From: Hymenobacter sp. HSC-4F20
Lineage (GTDB): Bacteria; Bacteroidota; Bacteroidia; Cytophagales; Hymenobacteraceae
NCBI RefSeq assembly: GCF_019599275.1
Contig: NZ_JAHZTD010000003.1
Span: forward strand, 496,001 to 560,000
Length of the DNA: 64,000 nucleotides
Direction of reading: 5' to 3'
Shown: positions 16,595 to 24,679 of the stretch, piece by piece
Layout of the letters: every line of letters starts with the position of its first letter
How positions within the stretch are numbered: the first letter of the stretch is position 1
Program-made: the position numbers and the translations under genes
Notes under the pieces: model-generated
What the model saw: the letters and a program-made list of their open reading frames with translations, nothing else
Told to the model about the DNA's origin: nothing
Database searches by the model: none

Positions 16595-19500
16595 ATGATG
16601 CGAACCATTACTATGACCAGCCTTGGCCGGCCACTTGCCGTGGCGTTGCTGGGGCTGTTGTCTTTTTCCGGAGCCGTAGCACAAAAGCGGCCTGTGTCGG
16701 CGGCTACTAGTGTACGGCAAGGCGCGCGTGCTCCGCAGGCCGCTATCAGCTCCACCGCTACGGGCGGCAACTGGAGCGACGCCACTACCTGGGTTGGGGG
16801 CGTAGTGCCCACAGCCAACGACGAGGTAACCATTGCGAGTGGCGCTACGGTTACGCTGGACGTGAATGCCACCTGCGGCAACCTGACCGTTGCCGGCGGC
16901 GCTTCCCTGCTGACCTCGGCCAGCACGGCGTACCAGCTGCAGGTAGCCGGCAGCCTGCTCAACAACGGCACCCTGGACCTGAGTAACACCACCGGCACGG
17001 CTACCGTGGGCTCGGAGCTGCGGTTTACGGGCGCGGGAAATGCCAGCTTTAGCGGCACGGGTACCACGGATCTGCAAAGCCTCTCATTGGGCAAAGCCGC
17101 CGCGACGGATGTGGTAAGCCTGGATTTGCCGAATCTGGCGGTGCAGGGCGCGGCGGGCACGCCTAGCACCGGCACGGGCTTCCTGATAACACGCGCCGGC
17201 TCGCCGGCGGCCGATTACATGACCGGCATTTTGCGGCTGGCGGGTACAGCTACGCTCACCAATAAAGTGGTGCAGTCGGCTTCCTACATCATCCCGGCCA
17301 CAGGAGGCATCTGGCTGAGTAACCCAAATTTTACGGTAGTAGGCCAGAATGGCTCCGTGACCAACAACGGACTGCTGCGCGTGTCGGCGGGCACGTACAC
17401 CATTGGTAGCAGCTCGGGCAACTCGTTGGGCTTTGGCAGCGGGGCCGCTCTGACGGTGGAAGGTGGGGCCCTGAACGTGGCTGGCCGCCTGAATGCGGCA
17501 TCCACAGCGCCCATTACCTTTACTCAGAGCGGAGGCACTATCAGCGTACTGACGCAGGCGCCCTCCACCAGCGCATTTGCTTCCTTTGGGCTGCTGAGCA
17601 ACGACCCGGCCAACGTGCAGAACATCTCGGGCGGTACCATCGTGCTGGTGAACCGCAACGGGGCGGTTACGCCGGGCAACGACTACAACGTGCTGGGTAC
17701 CATGAACTACACGGGCGGGACGCTGCAAGTCGGCTCGGGGGCCACGGCCACCAATTTTAACTTCAGAATCGGGGGTAACGTACCGGGCCTGGTCATTGAC
17801 AATACCACCAACGCCAAAACGGTAGCCCTCGGCGCTCCTACCACTATCTACGGCCCGGTTACCATTAACTCAGGTACGTCTCTGGACGTGGGGGTACTGG
17901 AGCTAACCTACCGTGGCCCGGGCATTACCAACAATGGCACGCTCACGGCCACCAGCGGCCGGCTGGCCTTTACCGGCACTACTGCCCAGACGCTGGGTGG
18001 CACGGGCACCTTTTCGGCAGTGGGCACGCTCACGCTTAACAACGCCGCCGGCCTGACGCTGGGCACTCCGCTGACCGTGGCCGATAACCTGGTACTTACC
18101 AGCGGCAAGCTGGCTACTACAGCCACCAACCTGCTGACGCTGCAAACAGCCAGCCCACCCACCGGCTCGGCTGCCAGCTACGTACAAGGGCCCCTGGCTA
18201 TTCAGATCAATAGCTCATCAGTGGCGGCGCGCACGTTTGCCGTGGGGGACGCCACCGCTTGGCGTCCCATCGTAGTAAGCGGCCTGACTACTACCGGCAT
18301 GCAAACCTTTACGGCTACCGTACTCAGCGGCACGCCCGCAGCCACGCGTACTGCCCCGCTAACGGTAATTAACACTACCCGCTACGCCCGGGTACAGGGG
18401 CCGCTCCCGGCCTCGGCCACCGTGCAACTCAGCTACGGCTCGGACGACGTGGTAGGCAATGTTTCCTCGGCGGTAGTGGCGCAGGCCGCCGCCCCGACCG
18501 GGCCCTACACGTCGGTGGGTGGTGCCCCAACCAGCACGCCCACCACGGGCTTGTTTTCCACCGCCAGCCTGACTAGCGGCCAGGAGTACTTCGTGCTGGC
18601 CAATACGCAGCAGGAAGGTGGGGTACTGAGCAGCAGCATTGCGGGCGGCTGCCCCGGCATTGGCGGCACGCTCACGCTCACCAACTACAGCGGTACCATT
18701 GTGGGTTACCAGGTAGATACGGGCGCGGGCTTCCAAGACGTGGCCGGCACTACTACTTCCCCTACGCTGACCTTCAGCAACCTCACGCAGACGTCCACTT
18801 TCCGGGCCGTGCTGCGCACTGTAGATGGCCGTACCGTGTTTTCCCAGCCTGTTACCGTTACCGTAACGCCGGCCCCGGTGGCTACCCTCACGGCTACCTC
18901 CGCCACTACCTTCTGCGGCTCGGGTACGCTCACGCTCACGGCTCCGGCCAGCACGGGCACTGTGTTTTACCAGTTTTTGCGCAACGGCCAGCCCATTGCT
19001 GGCGCTACTGCCGCTACGTATACCACCACCGTTACGGCCAGCGCGTCGTACGCGGTAACGGTAAGCAATACCAGCGGCTGCTCAACCACCTCAACTCCTG
19101 TTGAGGTAACGGTAAACCCCGCTACCACGGCGGGCTTCAGCTACGCGGCCAGCAGCTTCTGCACCTCCGGCACGGCTAACCCCACCCCAACCCTGGCTAC
19201 TGGAGCTACGGCCGGCACGTTTAGCAGCACCACGGGGTTGGTGCTGGACGCTGCTACCGGAACCATTGATTTGTCTGTCAGTAAGCCGGGCACGTACACC
19301 ATTACCAACTCGGTAGGCGGCAGCTGCCCCTCCAGCGCCACGTTCCAGGTGACCATTACGGCCCCGGCTGCGGCGGGCTTCAGCTACGCCAGCACCAGCT
19401 TCTGCACTTCCGCCAGCGGCGCGGTAGCTCCCACACTGGCCACGGACGCCACGGCCGGCACTTTCAGCAGCACGGCTGGCCTGACCCTGAACCCGACTAC

Positions 19501-20359
19501 CGGCGCCATCACGCCGAGCACCAGCACGCCGGGCACCTACACCATTACCAACACCGTAGCTGCTGCCGGAGGCTGCGCCGCTGCTACGGCTACGGCCACG
19601 GTAACCATTACGGCTCCGGCCACCGCCGGCTTTAGCTATGCCAGCGCCAGCTTCTGCTCGGGTGACGCCGCCACTCCCACCCCTGCCCTGGCAACGGGAG
19701 CTACGGCTGGCACCTTCAGCAGCACTACCGGCCTGACGATAAATGCGGCCACTGGCGCCATTACGCTGGCCTCCAGCACTCCCGGCACGTACACGGTCAC
19801 CAATAGCGTGGCCGCTTCGGGAGGCTGCGCGGCGGTAACAGCTACGACTACTGTCACGATTAACGCTACCCCGGCCCGGCCCACGGTTACGGCCACCTAC
19901 AGCGGCAGCACCACTACCCTGACCAGCAGCGCGGCTACCGGCAACCAGTGGTACCTGAACGGCACGGCTATTCCCGGCGCTACCAATTCTACCTACGTGG
20001 TTAGCGCTGCCGCGCAGTATGGTACCTACACCGTAGTCACTACCTCGGCGCAGGGCTGCGCCTCGCCAGCTTCGCAGCCGCTGGTAGTCACTACCAGCGT
20101 GAAGCCTCTGGCTGGCTCCTCGCTCATGATTTATCCTAACCCTACCTCCGATGGTCGCCTGACCCTGAAGCTGCAGGGCTACTCGAAAGCGGTGGAGCTG
20201 ACGGTGTATAACAGCGTGGGCCAACCCGTGCGCACACTAACCGTACCAGCCGGCCGCCTCGACCAGCCCCTGGACCTGAGCCAGTTACCCAGCGGCGTAT
20301 ATCTGCTACGCGCCCGCACAGAGGGGGGCCTGGATGTTCGCCGCATCGTGAAGCAGTAA
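16595..20359 (+). CDS. Large T9SS-secreted cell-surface protein
   Basis: A 1254-aa product with signal peptide (about residues 5-29; either ATG, 16595 or 16613, would work). The N-terminal part starts TGGNWSDATTWVGGVVPTAN and continues as a Thr/Ser/Gly/Asn-rich beta-helix-like region (NNGTLDLSN, ITNNGTLTA and similar). Ig-like modules with paired cysteines follow (about 690-840), then three near-identical 80-84-residue repeats at 19121-19864. A T9SS type A sorting domain closes it: MIYPNPTSDGRLTLKLQG, ELTVYNSVGQPV, LSQLPSGVYLLRA and a basic C-terminus. It is expected to cross the outer membrane through the type IX system and be surface-attached or released. Adhesin-type function is only a guess. 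Confidence 0.85.
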   Translation: MMRTITMTSLGRPLAVALLGLLSFSGAVAQKRPVSAATSVRQGARAPQAAISSTATGGNWSDATTWVGGVVPTANDEVTIASGATVTLDVNATCGNLTVAGGASLLTSASTAYQLQVAGSLLNNGTLDLSNTTGTATVGSELRFTGAGNASFSGTGTTDLQSLSLGKAAATDVVSLDLPNLAVQGAAGTPSTGTGFLITRAGSPAADYMTGILRLAGTATLTNKVVQSASYIIPATGGIWLSNPNFTVVGQNGSVTNNGLLRVSAGTYTIGSSSGNSLGFGSGAALTVEGGALNVAGRLNAASTAPITFTQSGGTISVLTQAPSTSAFASFGLLSNDPANVQNISGGTIVLVNRNGAVTPGNDYNVLGTMNYTGGTLQVGSGATATNFNFRIGGNVPGLVIDNTTNAKTVALGAPTTIYGPVTINSGTSLDVGVLELTYRGPGITNNGTLTATSGRLAFTGTTAQTLGGTGTFSAVGTLTLNNAAGLTLGTPLTVADNLVLTSGKLATTATNLLTLQTASPPTGSAASYVQGPLAIQINSSSVAARTFAVGDATAWRPIVVSGLTTTGMQTFTATVLSGTPAATRTAPLTVINTTRYARVQGPLPASATVQLSYGSDDVVGNVSSAVVAQAAAPTGPYTSVGGAPTSTPTTGLFSTASLTSGQEYFVLANTQQEGGVLSSSIAGGCPGIGGTLTLTNYSGTIVGYQVDTGAGFQDVAGTTTSPTLTFSNLTQTSTFRAVLRTVDGRTVFSQPVTVTVTPAPVATLTATSATTFCGSGTLTLTAPASTGTVFYQFLRNGQPIAGATAATYTTTVTASASYAVTVSNTSGCSTTSTPVEVTVNPATTAGFSYAASSFCTSGTANPTPTLATGATAGTFSSTTGLVLDAATGTIDLSVSKPGTYTITNSVGGSCPSSATFQVTITAPAAAGFSYASTSFCTSASGAVAPTLATDATAGTFSSTAGLTLNPTTGAITPSTSTPGTYTITNTVAAAGGCAAATATATVTITAPATAGFSYASASFCSGDAATPTPALATGATAGTFSSTTGLTINAATGAITLASSTPGTYTVTNSVAASGGCAAVTATTTVTINATPARPTVTATYSGSTTTLTSSAATGNQWYLNGTAIPGATNSTYVVSAAAQYGTYTVVTTSAQGCASPASQPLVVTTSVKPLAGSSLMIYPNPTSDGRLTLKLQGYSKAVELTVYNSVGQPVRTLTVPAGRLDQPLDLSQLPSGVYLLRARTEGGLDVRRIVKQ
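19121..19864 (+). repeat. Three tandem protein-coding repeats in T9SS protein
   Basis: Units at about 19121-19360 (240 bp), 19361-19612 (252 bp) and 19613-19864 (252 bp). Each encodes GFSYAxxSFC, then TLATGATAGTFSSTTGL, a TGxI turn, PGTYTITN and, except in unit 1, a GGCAA segment. Each unit has paired cysteines. The first unit lacks four residues near its end. Confidence 0.85.
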
Positions 20360-20383
20360 GCAGCTTCTTGGCTTACTCAAGGC

Positions 20384-20416
20384 AATGCCCCGTCGGCTTT
20401 CCGGCGGGGCATTTTT
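20384..20416 (+). terminator. Intrinsic terminator after T9SS cargo gene
   Basis: A 13-bp stem with one wobble pair (20384-20396 with 20401-20413) and a 4-nt loop is followed by a T run. Confidence 0.88.
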
Positions 20417-20550
20417 GCTGCCGATGGCCCTCGTTAGTCGCGGACAAGGGCGCGCACCCGGCGGGCTTGGCGGTTGGCAACGGCGGGCAGACTGGCGGCC
20501 GGTGCTAGGCCAGGCAGCGGCAGGTGAATACGCATCTGGCGGGTAGGCCG

Positions 20551-20558
20551 TAGCTTTG
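20551..20558 (+). promoter_or_regulatory. Candidate -7 element TAGCTTTG, possibly leaderless transcript
   Basis: TAGCTTTG matches TANNTTTG and ends only 5 bases before the ATG at 20564. Transcription would start at or next to the start codon. No TTTG is visible 19 bases upstream. Confidence 0.45.
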
Positions 20559-20563
20559 CTCTG

Positions 20564-21169
20564 ATGTCGCCTTCCGTTTTCACCACCTATCTGCAGCTTG
20601 GGTTTCACCACATCTTCAACCTGCAGGCCTACGACCACCTCGTGTTTCTGCTGGCGCTGTGCGCGCCCTACGTGCTGCAAGACTGGCGGCGGGTAGTAGC
20701 GCTGGTTACCAGCTTTACCGTGGGCCACTCTATTACGCTGGCCCTGGCCACTCTCGACGTGGTCAGCTACTCGCCGGACCTGATCGAAACCCTGATTCCG
20801 ATAACTATTGTTCTCACCTGCCTGCTGAACCTGGCGCGGGCTGGCCGGCCGGCCAGCCGGCCCGGGGAACGGCCCGAGGCATCCGGCCTCGTCCTGACCT
20901 TACCCAACCTGCTGGCTGCGGTGTTCGGGCTGATTCATGGGCTGGGTTTTTCCAGCTACCTGCGCCAGCTGCTGGGCCGACAGAGCCGGCCAGTGCTGGA
21001 GCTGCTCAGCTTCAACCTGGGCGTCGAGCTAGGCCAGCTGCTGATTGTGGGACTCATCTTGCTGATTGGCTTCGTGTTACTGCGTATCTTTACCGTAACC
21101 CGCCGCGACTGGCTCCTGGTAACCACCGGCGCTGCGTTAGGTATTGCCCTCACTCTTTTGGTGGGCTAA
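20564..21169 (+). CDS. HupE/UreJ-like membrane protein
   Basis: A 201-aa multi-pass membrane protein. It shows the HupE/UreJ family motifs GFHHIFNLQAYDHLVFLLAL near the N-terminus, SFTVGHSITLALA near residue 52 and FGLIHGLGFSSYL near residue 125, whose conserved His/Asp residues are thought to handle nickel or cobalt in this family. About six helices; the C-terminus ends in a hydrophobic segment. The urease locus lies 6 kb away, so nickel handling is conceivable, but the gene is not in that operon. The start at 20564 sits directly after a TAGCTTTG promoter element. Confidence 0.75.
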   Translation: MSPSVFTTYLQLGFHHIFNLQAYDHLVFLLALCAPYVLQDWRRVVALVTSFTVGHSITLALATLDVVSYSPDLIETLIPITIVLTCLLNLARAGRPASRPGERPEASGLVLTLPNLLAAVFGLIHGLGFSSYLRQLLGRQSRPVLELLSFNLGVELGQLLIVGLILLIGFVLLRIFTVTRRDWLLVTTGAALGIALTLLVG

Positions 21170-21297
21170 GTGGTACCGTAGTGAACTTGATTTGCAACCC
21201 GCCGCGGGCGGGTGTGTCTTTCGCCGCACGCGGCGGGTAGCAGTTGCCGCCGCCTGCGTTTCAACCCAATTCTGCCTTTTTCTCCCCTTTTACCTAT

Positions 21298-23661
21298 ATG
21301 CTGAAACCTACTCTGCTGGCCGCCGGGCTGGCGGCGCTGCTGGCCTTGCCGGCGGCGGCGCAGAACACTAACTCCGGCACCGATAAATTCGCCCAGCTGG
21401 AAACTCTGCTGCCGACCCCTAACTCCTACCGGACGGCCTCGGGCGCGCCCGGCAGCGAGTACTGGCAGCAGCGCGCCGACTACAACATCCGGGTAAAGCT
21501 GGACGACGCGAAACAGTCGATTTCCGGCGACGAGGACATTACCTACACCAACCTCTCGCCCGACGTGCTGACCTACCTGTGGGTGCAGCTCGACCAGAAC
21601 ATCCTCGACAAAAACTCGATTACTACCGCTACCGAAGTAGGCCAGATTCAGCCGCGCATGTCGTTTCAGGCGCTGGATTACCTGCAGCGCAGCGAGTTTG
21701 ATGGGGGCTTCAAGATTGCGGAAGTGAAGATGAAGGGCGGCAAGGCCCTGCCCTACGTCATCAACCACACCATGATGCGCATTGACCTGCCGACGCCGCT
21801 GCGGCCCAAGCAGGCCGTCACGTTCAGCATTAAGTGGGCCTACAATATCAACGACCAAACCAAAATTAACCAACGCTCGGGCTACGAGTATTTCCCGGAG
21901 GACAAAAACTACCTCTACGAAATTGCGCAGTTCTACCCCCGCATGGCGGTGTACTCCGACAACCAGGGCTGGCAGCACAAGCAGTTCCTGGGCAACGGCG
22001 AGTTTGCCCTGCCCTTCGGCGACTACCGCGTAAGCATCACGGCCCCCGCCGACCACGTAGTGGGGGCTACCGGCACCCTGCAGAACGCTTCGGAAGTGCT
22101 AACCTCGACCCAGCGCCAGCGCCTGGAGCAGGCCAAAAACGCCAAGAAGCCCGTTCTGATTGTCTCGCCCCTGGAGGCGGAGCAGGCGGAGCTAAAGCGC
22201 GCCAAAGGCACCAAAACCTGGACTTTCGCCGCCAAAAACGTGCGCGACTTTGCCTGGGCTTCTTCGCGGAAGTTTATCTGGGATGCCATGGGCATCAAGC
22301 AGAACGGCACGCCCGTGATGTGCATGAGCTACTACCCCAAGGAAGGCAACCCGCTGTGGGGCAAGTACTCCACGGAAGTAGTGGCGCACACCATCAAAAC
22401 CTACTCGAAGTTCACCATCCCCTACCAGTACCCGGTGGCCATTTCGGTGCACGGTCCGGTGGGCGGCATGGAGTACCCCATGATCTGCTTTAACGGCGGC
22501 CGCCCCGAGAAGGACGGTACCTACTCGGCCGACCGGAAGTATGGCATGATTTCGGTGATTATCCACGAGGTAGGCCACAACTTCTTCCCCATGATTGTGA
22601 ACTCCGATGAGCGCCAGTGGACGTGGATGGACGAGGGCCTGAACACCTTTGTGCAGTACCTCACGGAGCAAGAGTGGGAGCGGAACTACCCCTCCAAGCG
22701 CGGCGAGCCGGCCAACATCGTCGCCTACATGCAGACGGACAAGAGCCTGCAGACGCCCATCATGACCAACTCGGAATCGGTGCTGCAGTTTGGCAACAAT
22801 GCGTACGGCAAGCCTGCTACCGGCCTGAACATCCTGCGCGAAACCATCATGGGCCGCCAGCTCTTCGACTACGCCTTCAAGGAGTATGCCGAGCGTTGGG
22901 CCTACAAGCACCCTACCCCCGCCGACTTCTTCCGCACTATGGAAGATGCCTCGGGCGTAGACCTCGACTGGTTCTGGCGCGGCTGGTTCTATTCCGTGGA
23001 TAAGACCGACCTGGCCATCGACGGCGTGAAATGGTACACGGTGGATTCCAAGAACCCCGAAATTGAAAATGCCCGCAAGCGCGAAATGATCAATAAGGCG
23101 CCCCAGAGCATTTCGCAGCAGCGCAACCTCCAGGACATTCAGAAGACGCTGGTAGATGAGAAGCCCGACCTAAAGGACTTCTATAACAACTACGACCCGC
23201 TGGCCACCACCGAAGCCGACAAGCAGCGCTACCAGCAGTTGATAAAAGGCATGAGCCCTGAGCAGCAGCAGCGCCTGAGCAACGGCCTGAACTTCTACGA
23301 GGTAAGCCTGAAAAACAAAGGCGGCCTTACCATGCCCGTGATTGTGCAAATGACTTATGAGGATGGCAAGCAGGAAATCATGAACATTCCGGCTGAAATC
23401 TGGCGGAAGAATAACGCCGAGGTAACCAAGGTGTTTATCACCGAAAAGCCAGTGGTAAGCTTCGTGCTGGACCCCTTCCAGCAAACTGCCGACACCGACC
23501 TCTCGAACAATGCCTGGCCCCAGAAAGCCGCACCTTCGCGTTTCGAGCTGTTCGAGTACCAGCAGCGCGCCCAGCCCAACCCCATGCAACAACAGTCGGC
23601 CCTGCAACAGAAGGAGCAGAAGCCGGTGAACGGCACTACCTCCCCGGGCGGCACCAACTAA
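21298..23661 (+). CDS. Secreted M1 family metallopeptidase
   Basis: A 787-aa zinc aminopeptidase-like enzyme. The ATG at 21298 starts the signal peptide MLKPTLLAAGLAALLALPAA, so the longer frame from 21244 is rejected. The M1 zinc site is complete: HEVGH (His423, His427) and Glu446 in WMDEGLN, with 18 residues between HEXXH and the Glu. GPVGGMEYP supplies the exopeptidase-type motif (GGMEN in classical members). The C-terminal region is long and ends in a Gln/Pro-rich tail (about 755-787). Probable periplasmic location. A REP-like hairpin and terminator follow. Confidence 0.93.
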   Translation: MLKPTLLAAGLAALLALPAAAQNTNSGTDKFAQLETLLPTPNSYRTASGAPGSEYWQQRADYNIRVKLDDAKQSISGDEDITYTNLSPDVLTYLWVQLDQNILDKNSITTATEVGQIQPRMSFQALDYLQRSEFDGGFKIAEVKMKGGKALPYVINHTMMRIDLPTPLRPKQAVTFSIKWAYNINDQTKINQRSGYEYFPEDKNYLYEIAQFYPRMAVYSDNQGWQHKQFLGNGEFALPFGDYRVSITAPADHVVGATGTLQNASEVLTSTQRQRLEQAKNAKKPVLIVSPLEAEQAELKRAKGTKTWTFAAKNVRDFAWASSRKFIWDAMGIKQNGTPVMCMSYYPKEGNPLWGKYSTEVVAHTIKTYSKFTIPYQYPVAISVHGPVGGMEYPMICFNGGRPEKDGTYSADRKYGMISVIIHEVGHNFFPMIVNSDERQWTWMDEGLNTFVQYLTEQEWERNYPSKRGEPANIVAYMQTDKSLQTPIMTNSESVLQFGNNAYGKPATGLNILRETIMGRQLFDYAFKEYAERWAYKHPTPADFFRTMEDASGVDLDWFWRGWFYSVDKTDLAIDGVKWYTVDSKNPEIENARKREMINKAPQSISQQRNLQDIQKTLVDEKPDLKDFYNNYDPLATTEADKQRYQQLIKGMSPEQQQRLSNGLNFYEVSLKNKGGLTMPVIVQMTYEDGKQEIMNIPAEIWRKNNAEVTKVFITEKPVVSFVLDPFQQTADTDLSNNAWPQKAAPSRFELFEYQQRAQPNPMQQQSALQQKEQKPVNGTTSPGGTN

Positions 23662-23662
23662 C

Positions 23663-23691
23663 TGTCATTCCTCGCTTGGCTCGGAATGACA
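23663..23691. repeat. REP-like palindrome
   Basis: TGTCATTCC (23663-23671) and GGAATGACA (23683-23691) are perfect arms around an 11-bp loop. The same sequence type reappears in fragments at about 31703-31735, suggesting a dispersed intergenic repeat. Confidence 0.6.
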
Positions 23692-23705
23692 CCGCCTTTT
23701 AAGCG

Positions 23706-23745
23706 AAAAGCGCCGGATTACTCTGTAGTCCGGCGCTTTTGTTTT
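23706..23745 (+). terminator. Intrinsic terminator after M1 peptidase
   Basis: A 15-bp stem with one wobble pair (AAAAGCGCCGGATTA at 23706-23720 with 23726-23740), a 5-nt loop and a following T-rich run. Confidence 0.88.
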
Positions 23746-23782
23746 AGCTTCCTCTCCATCTTTCCACCTCACCCTTACCTCT

Positions 23783-24157
23783 ATGGGACTCCTTGATGCC
23801 CTCCTCGGCAACGCCGCCGAAACCGACGCCCAGGAAATTCAACTCGAACTCAGCCAGCTCCTGGCTCCGGGCGAAACCGTGCGCGCGGCCTACGCCGTAG
23901 TGCGCGACCTGCTGGTATTCACTACCAAGCGCCTGATTTTGGTGGATAAGCAGGGCGTGACGGGTAAGAAGCGCGAGTACCTAAGCCTACCCTATCGCAG
24001 CATCGAGCGGTTTTCCATGGAAACCACCGGCCACTTCGACCTAGATGCGGAAATTAAAATCTGGGTGCGCGGCCAAACGGAGCCCATCAGCAAGACCTTC
24101 CGCAACGACAAGAACATTCACGACGTGTACCGGGCCCTGAGCGAGTTTGCGCTGTAG
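23783..24157 (+). CDS. Bacterial PH domain protein
   Basis: A 124-aa cytosolic protein that is almost entirely a bacterial Pleckstrin-homology-like domain. Family-typical segments are LLAPGETVRAAYAVVRDLLV, FTTKRLILVDKQGVTGKKRE, LPYRSIERFSMETTGHFDLD and the C-terminal helix IHDVYRALSEF. Usual length for single-domain members. No signal peptide or membrane helix. Such domains form homo-oligomers; the biological role is not known. Confidence 0.85.
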   Translation: MGLLDALLGNAAETDAQEIQLELSQLLAPGETVRAAYAVVRDLLVFTTKRLILVDKQGVTGKKREYLSLPYRSIERFSMETTGHFDLDAEIKIWVRGQTEPISKTFRNDKNIHDVYRALSEFAL

Positions 24158-24228
24158 CGCGGAGGTAGTGACGTGCAACCATCTGGCCAGTAGGCAGCTC
24201 TTGGTAGTAACCTCTACTTCCTTCCCCT

Positions 24229-24612
24229 ATGATGCGTTCGTTACTCTCCATAACCTTGGGCAGCCTGTTTCTGCTAGGCCTGCTAGTTAGCTGCCAGACT
24301 GAGGAAGAGGCGCAGGAGCCCGATCTGAGCTGTGTTTCCGTGCGGGTGCTCGGGCTCAGTTGCAACGGCATGCTCCTGCAGCTGGATGAGAATGTAAACT
24401 TCGGCAATACCATCATGTACCGCGACACTTTACGTACGCACGTAGTTGGTACGTACTCTGAGCTGCCGACCGGGGCCGAGCCAGGCCGGAAGATTACCTT
24501 TGCGCTGCGCAACCCCACGGCTCAGGAAGCCGCTTCGCGCCCGTGCCTGGCCATCTACCAGAGGTTCGACGTGCCCCAGATGGTAGTAGAGTCCCCGCGT
24601 TGCAGCAAATAG
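24229..24612 (+). CDS. Small lipoprotein of unknown function
   Basis: A 127-aa product with a lipoprotein signal (MMRSLLSITLGSLFLLGLLVSC; lipobox LLVSC). The mature part has four further cysteines (in SCVSV, LSCNGM, RPCLAI and SPRCSK), probably two disulfides. RKITFALRNPT and CLAIYQRFDVPQMVVES suggest a compact beta fold. No family recognised. It is convergent with the S9 peptidase gene and they share a bidirectional terminator. Confidence 0.7.
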   Translation: MMRSLLSITLGSLFLLGLLVSCQTEEEAQEPDLSCVSVRVLGLSCNGMLLQLDENVNFGNTIMYRDTLRTHVVGTYSELPTGAEPGRKITFALRNPTAQEAASRPCLAIYQRFDVPQMVVESPRCSK

Positions 24613-24625
24613 ATTGTTAGCCAGT

Positions 24626-24661
24626 AAAAAAGCCCGGGGCATATACGCCACGGGCTTTTTT
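24626..24661. terminator. Bidirectional terminator between lipoprotein and S9 peptidase genes
   Basis: AAAAAAGCCCG (24626-24636) pairs with CGGGCTTTTTT (24651-24661); the A and T runs serve both convergent genes. Confidence 0.85.
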
Positions 24662-24679
24662 TGTTGATCATAACGGCTC

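Noticed and set aside
19091-20224. 377-codon open frame antisense to the T9SS protein repeats
   Set aside because: Ser/Arg/Gly-rich product generated by the repeats in the sense gene; no start signal.
21166-22056. 296-codon open frame antisense to the M1 peptidase gene
   Set aside because: No signal, no domain, low-complexity antisense composition.
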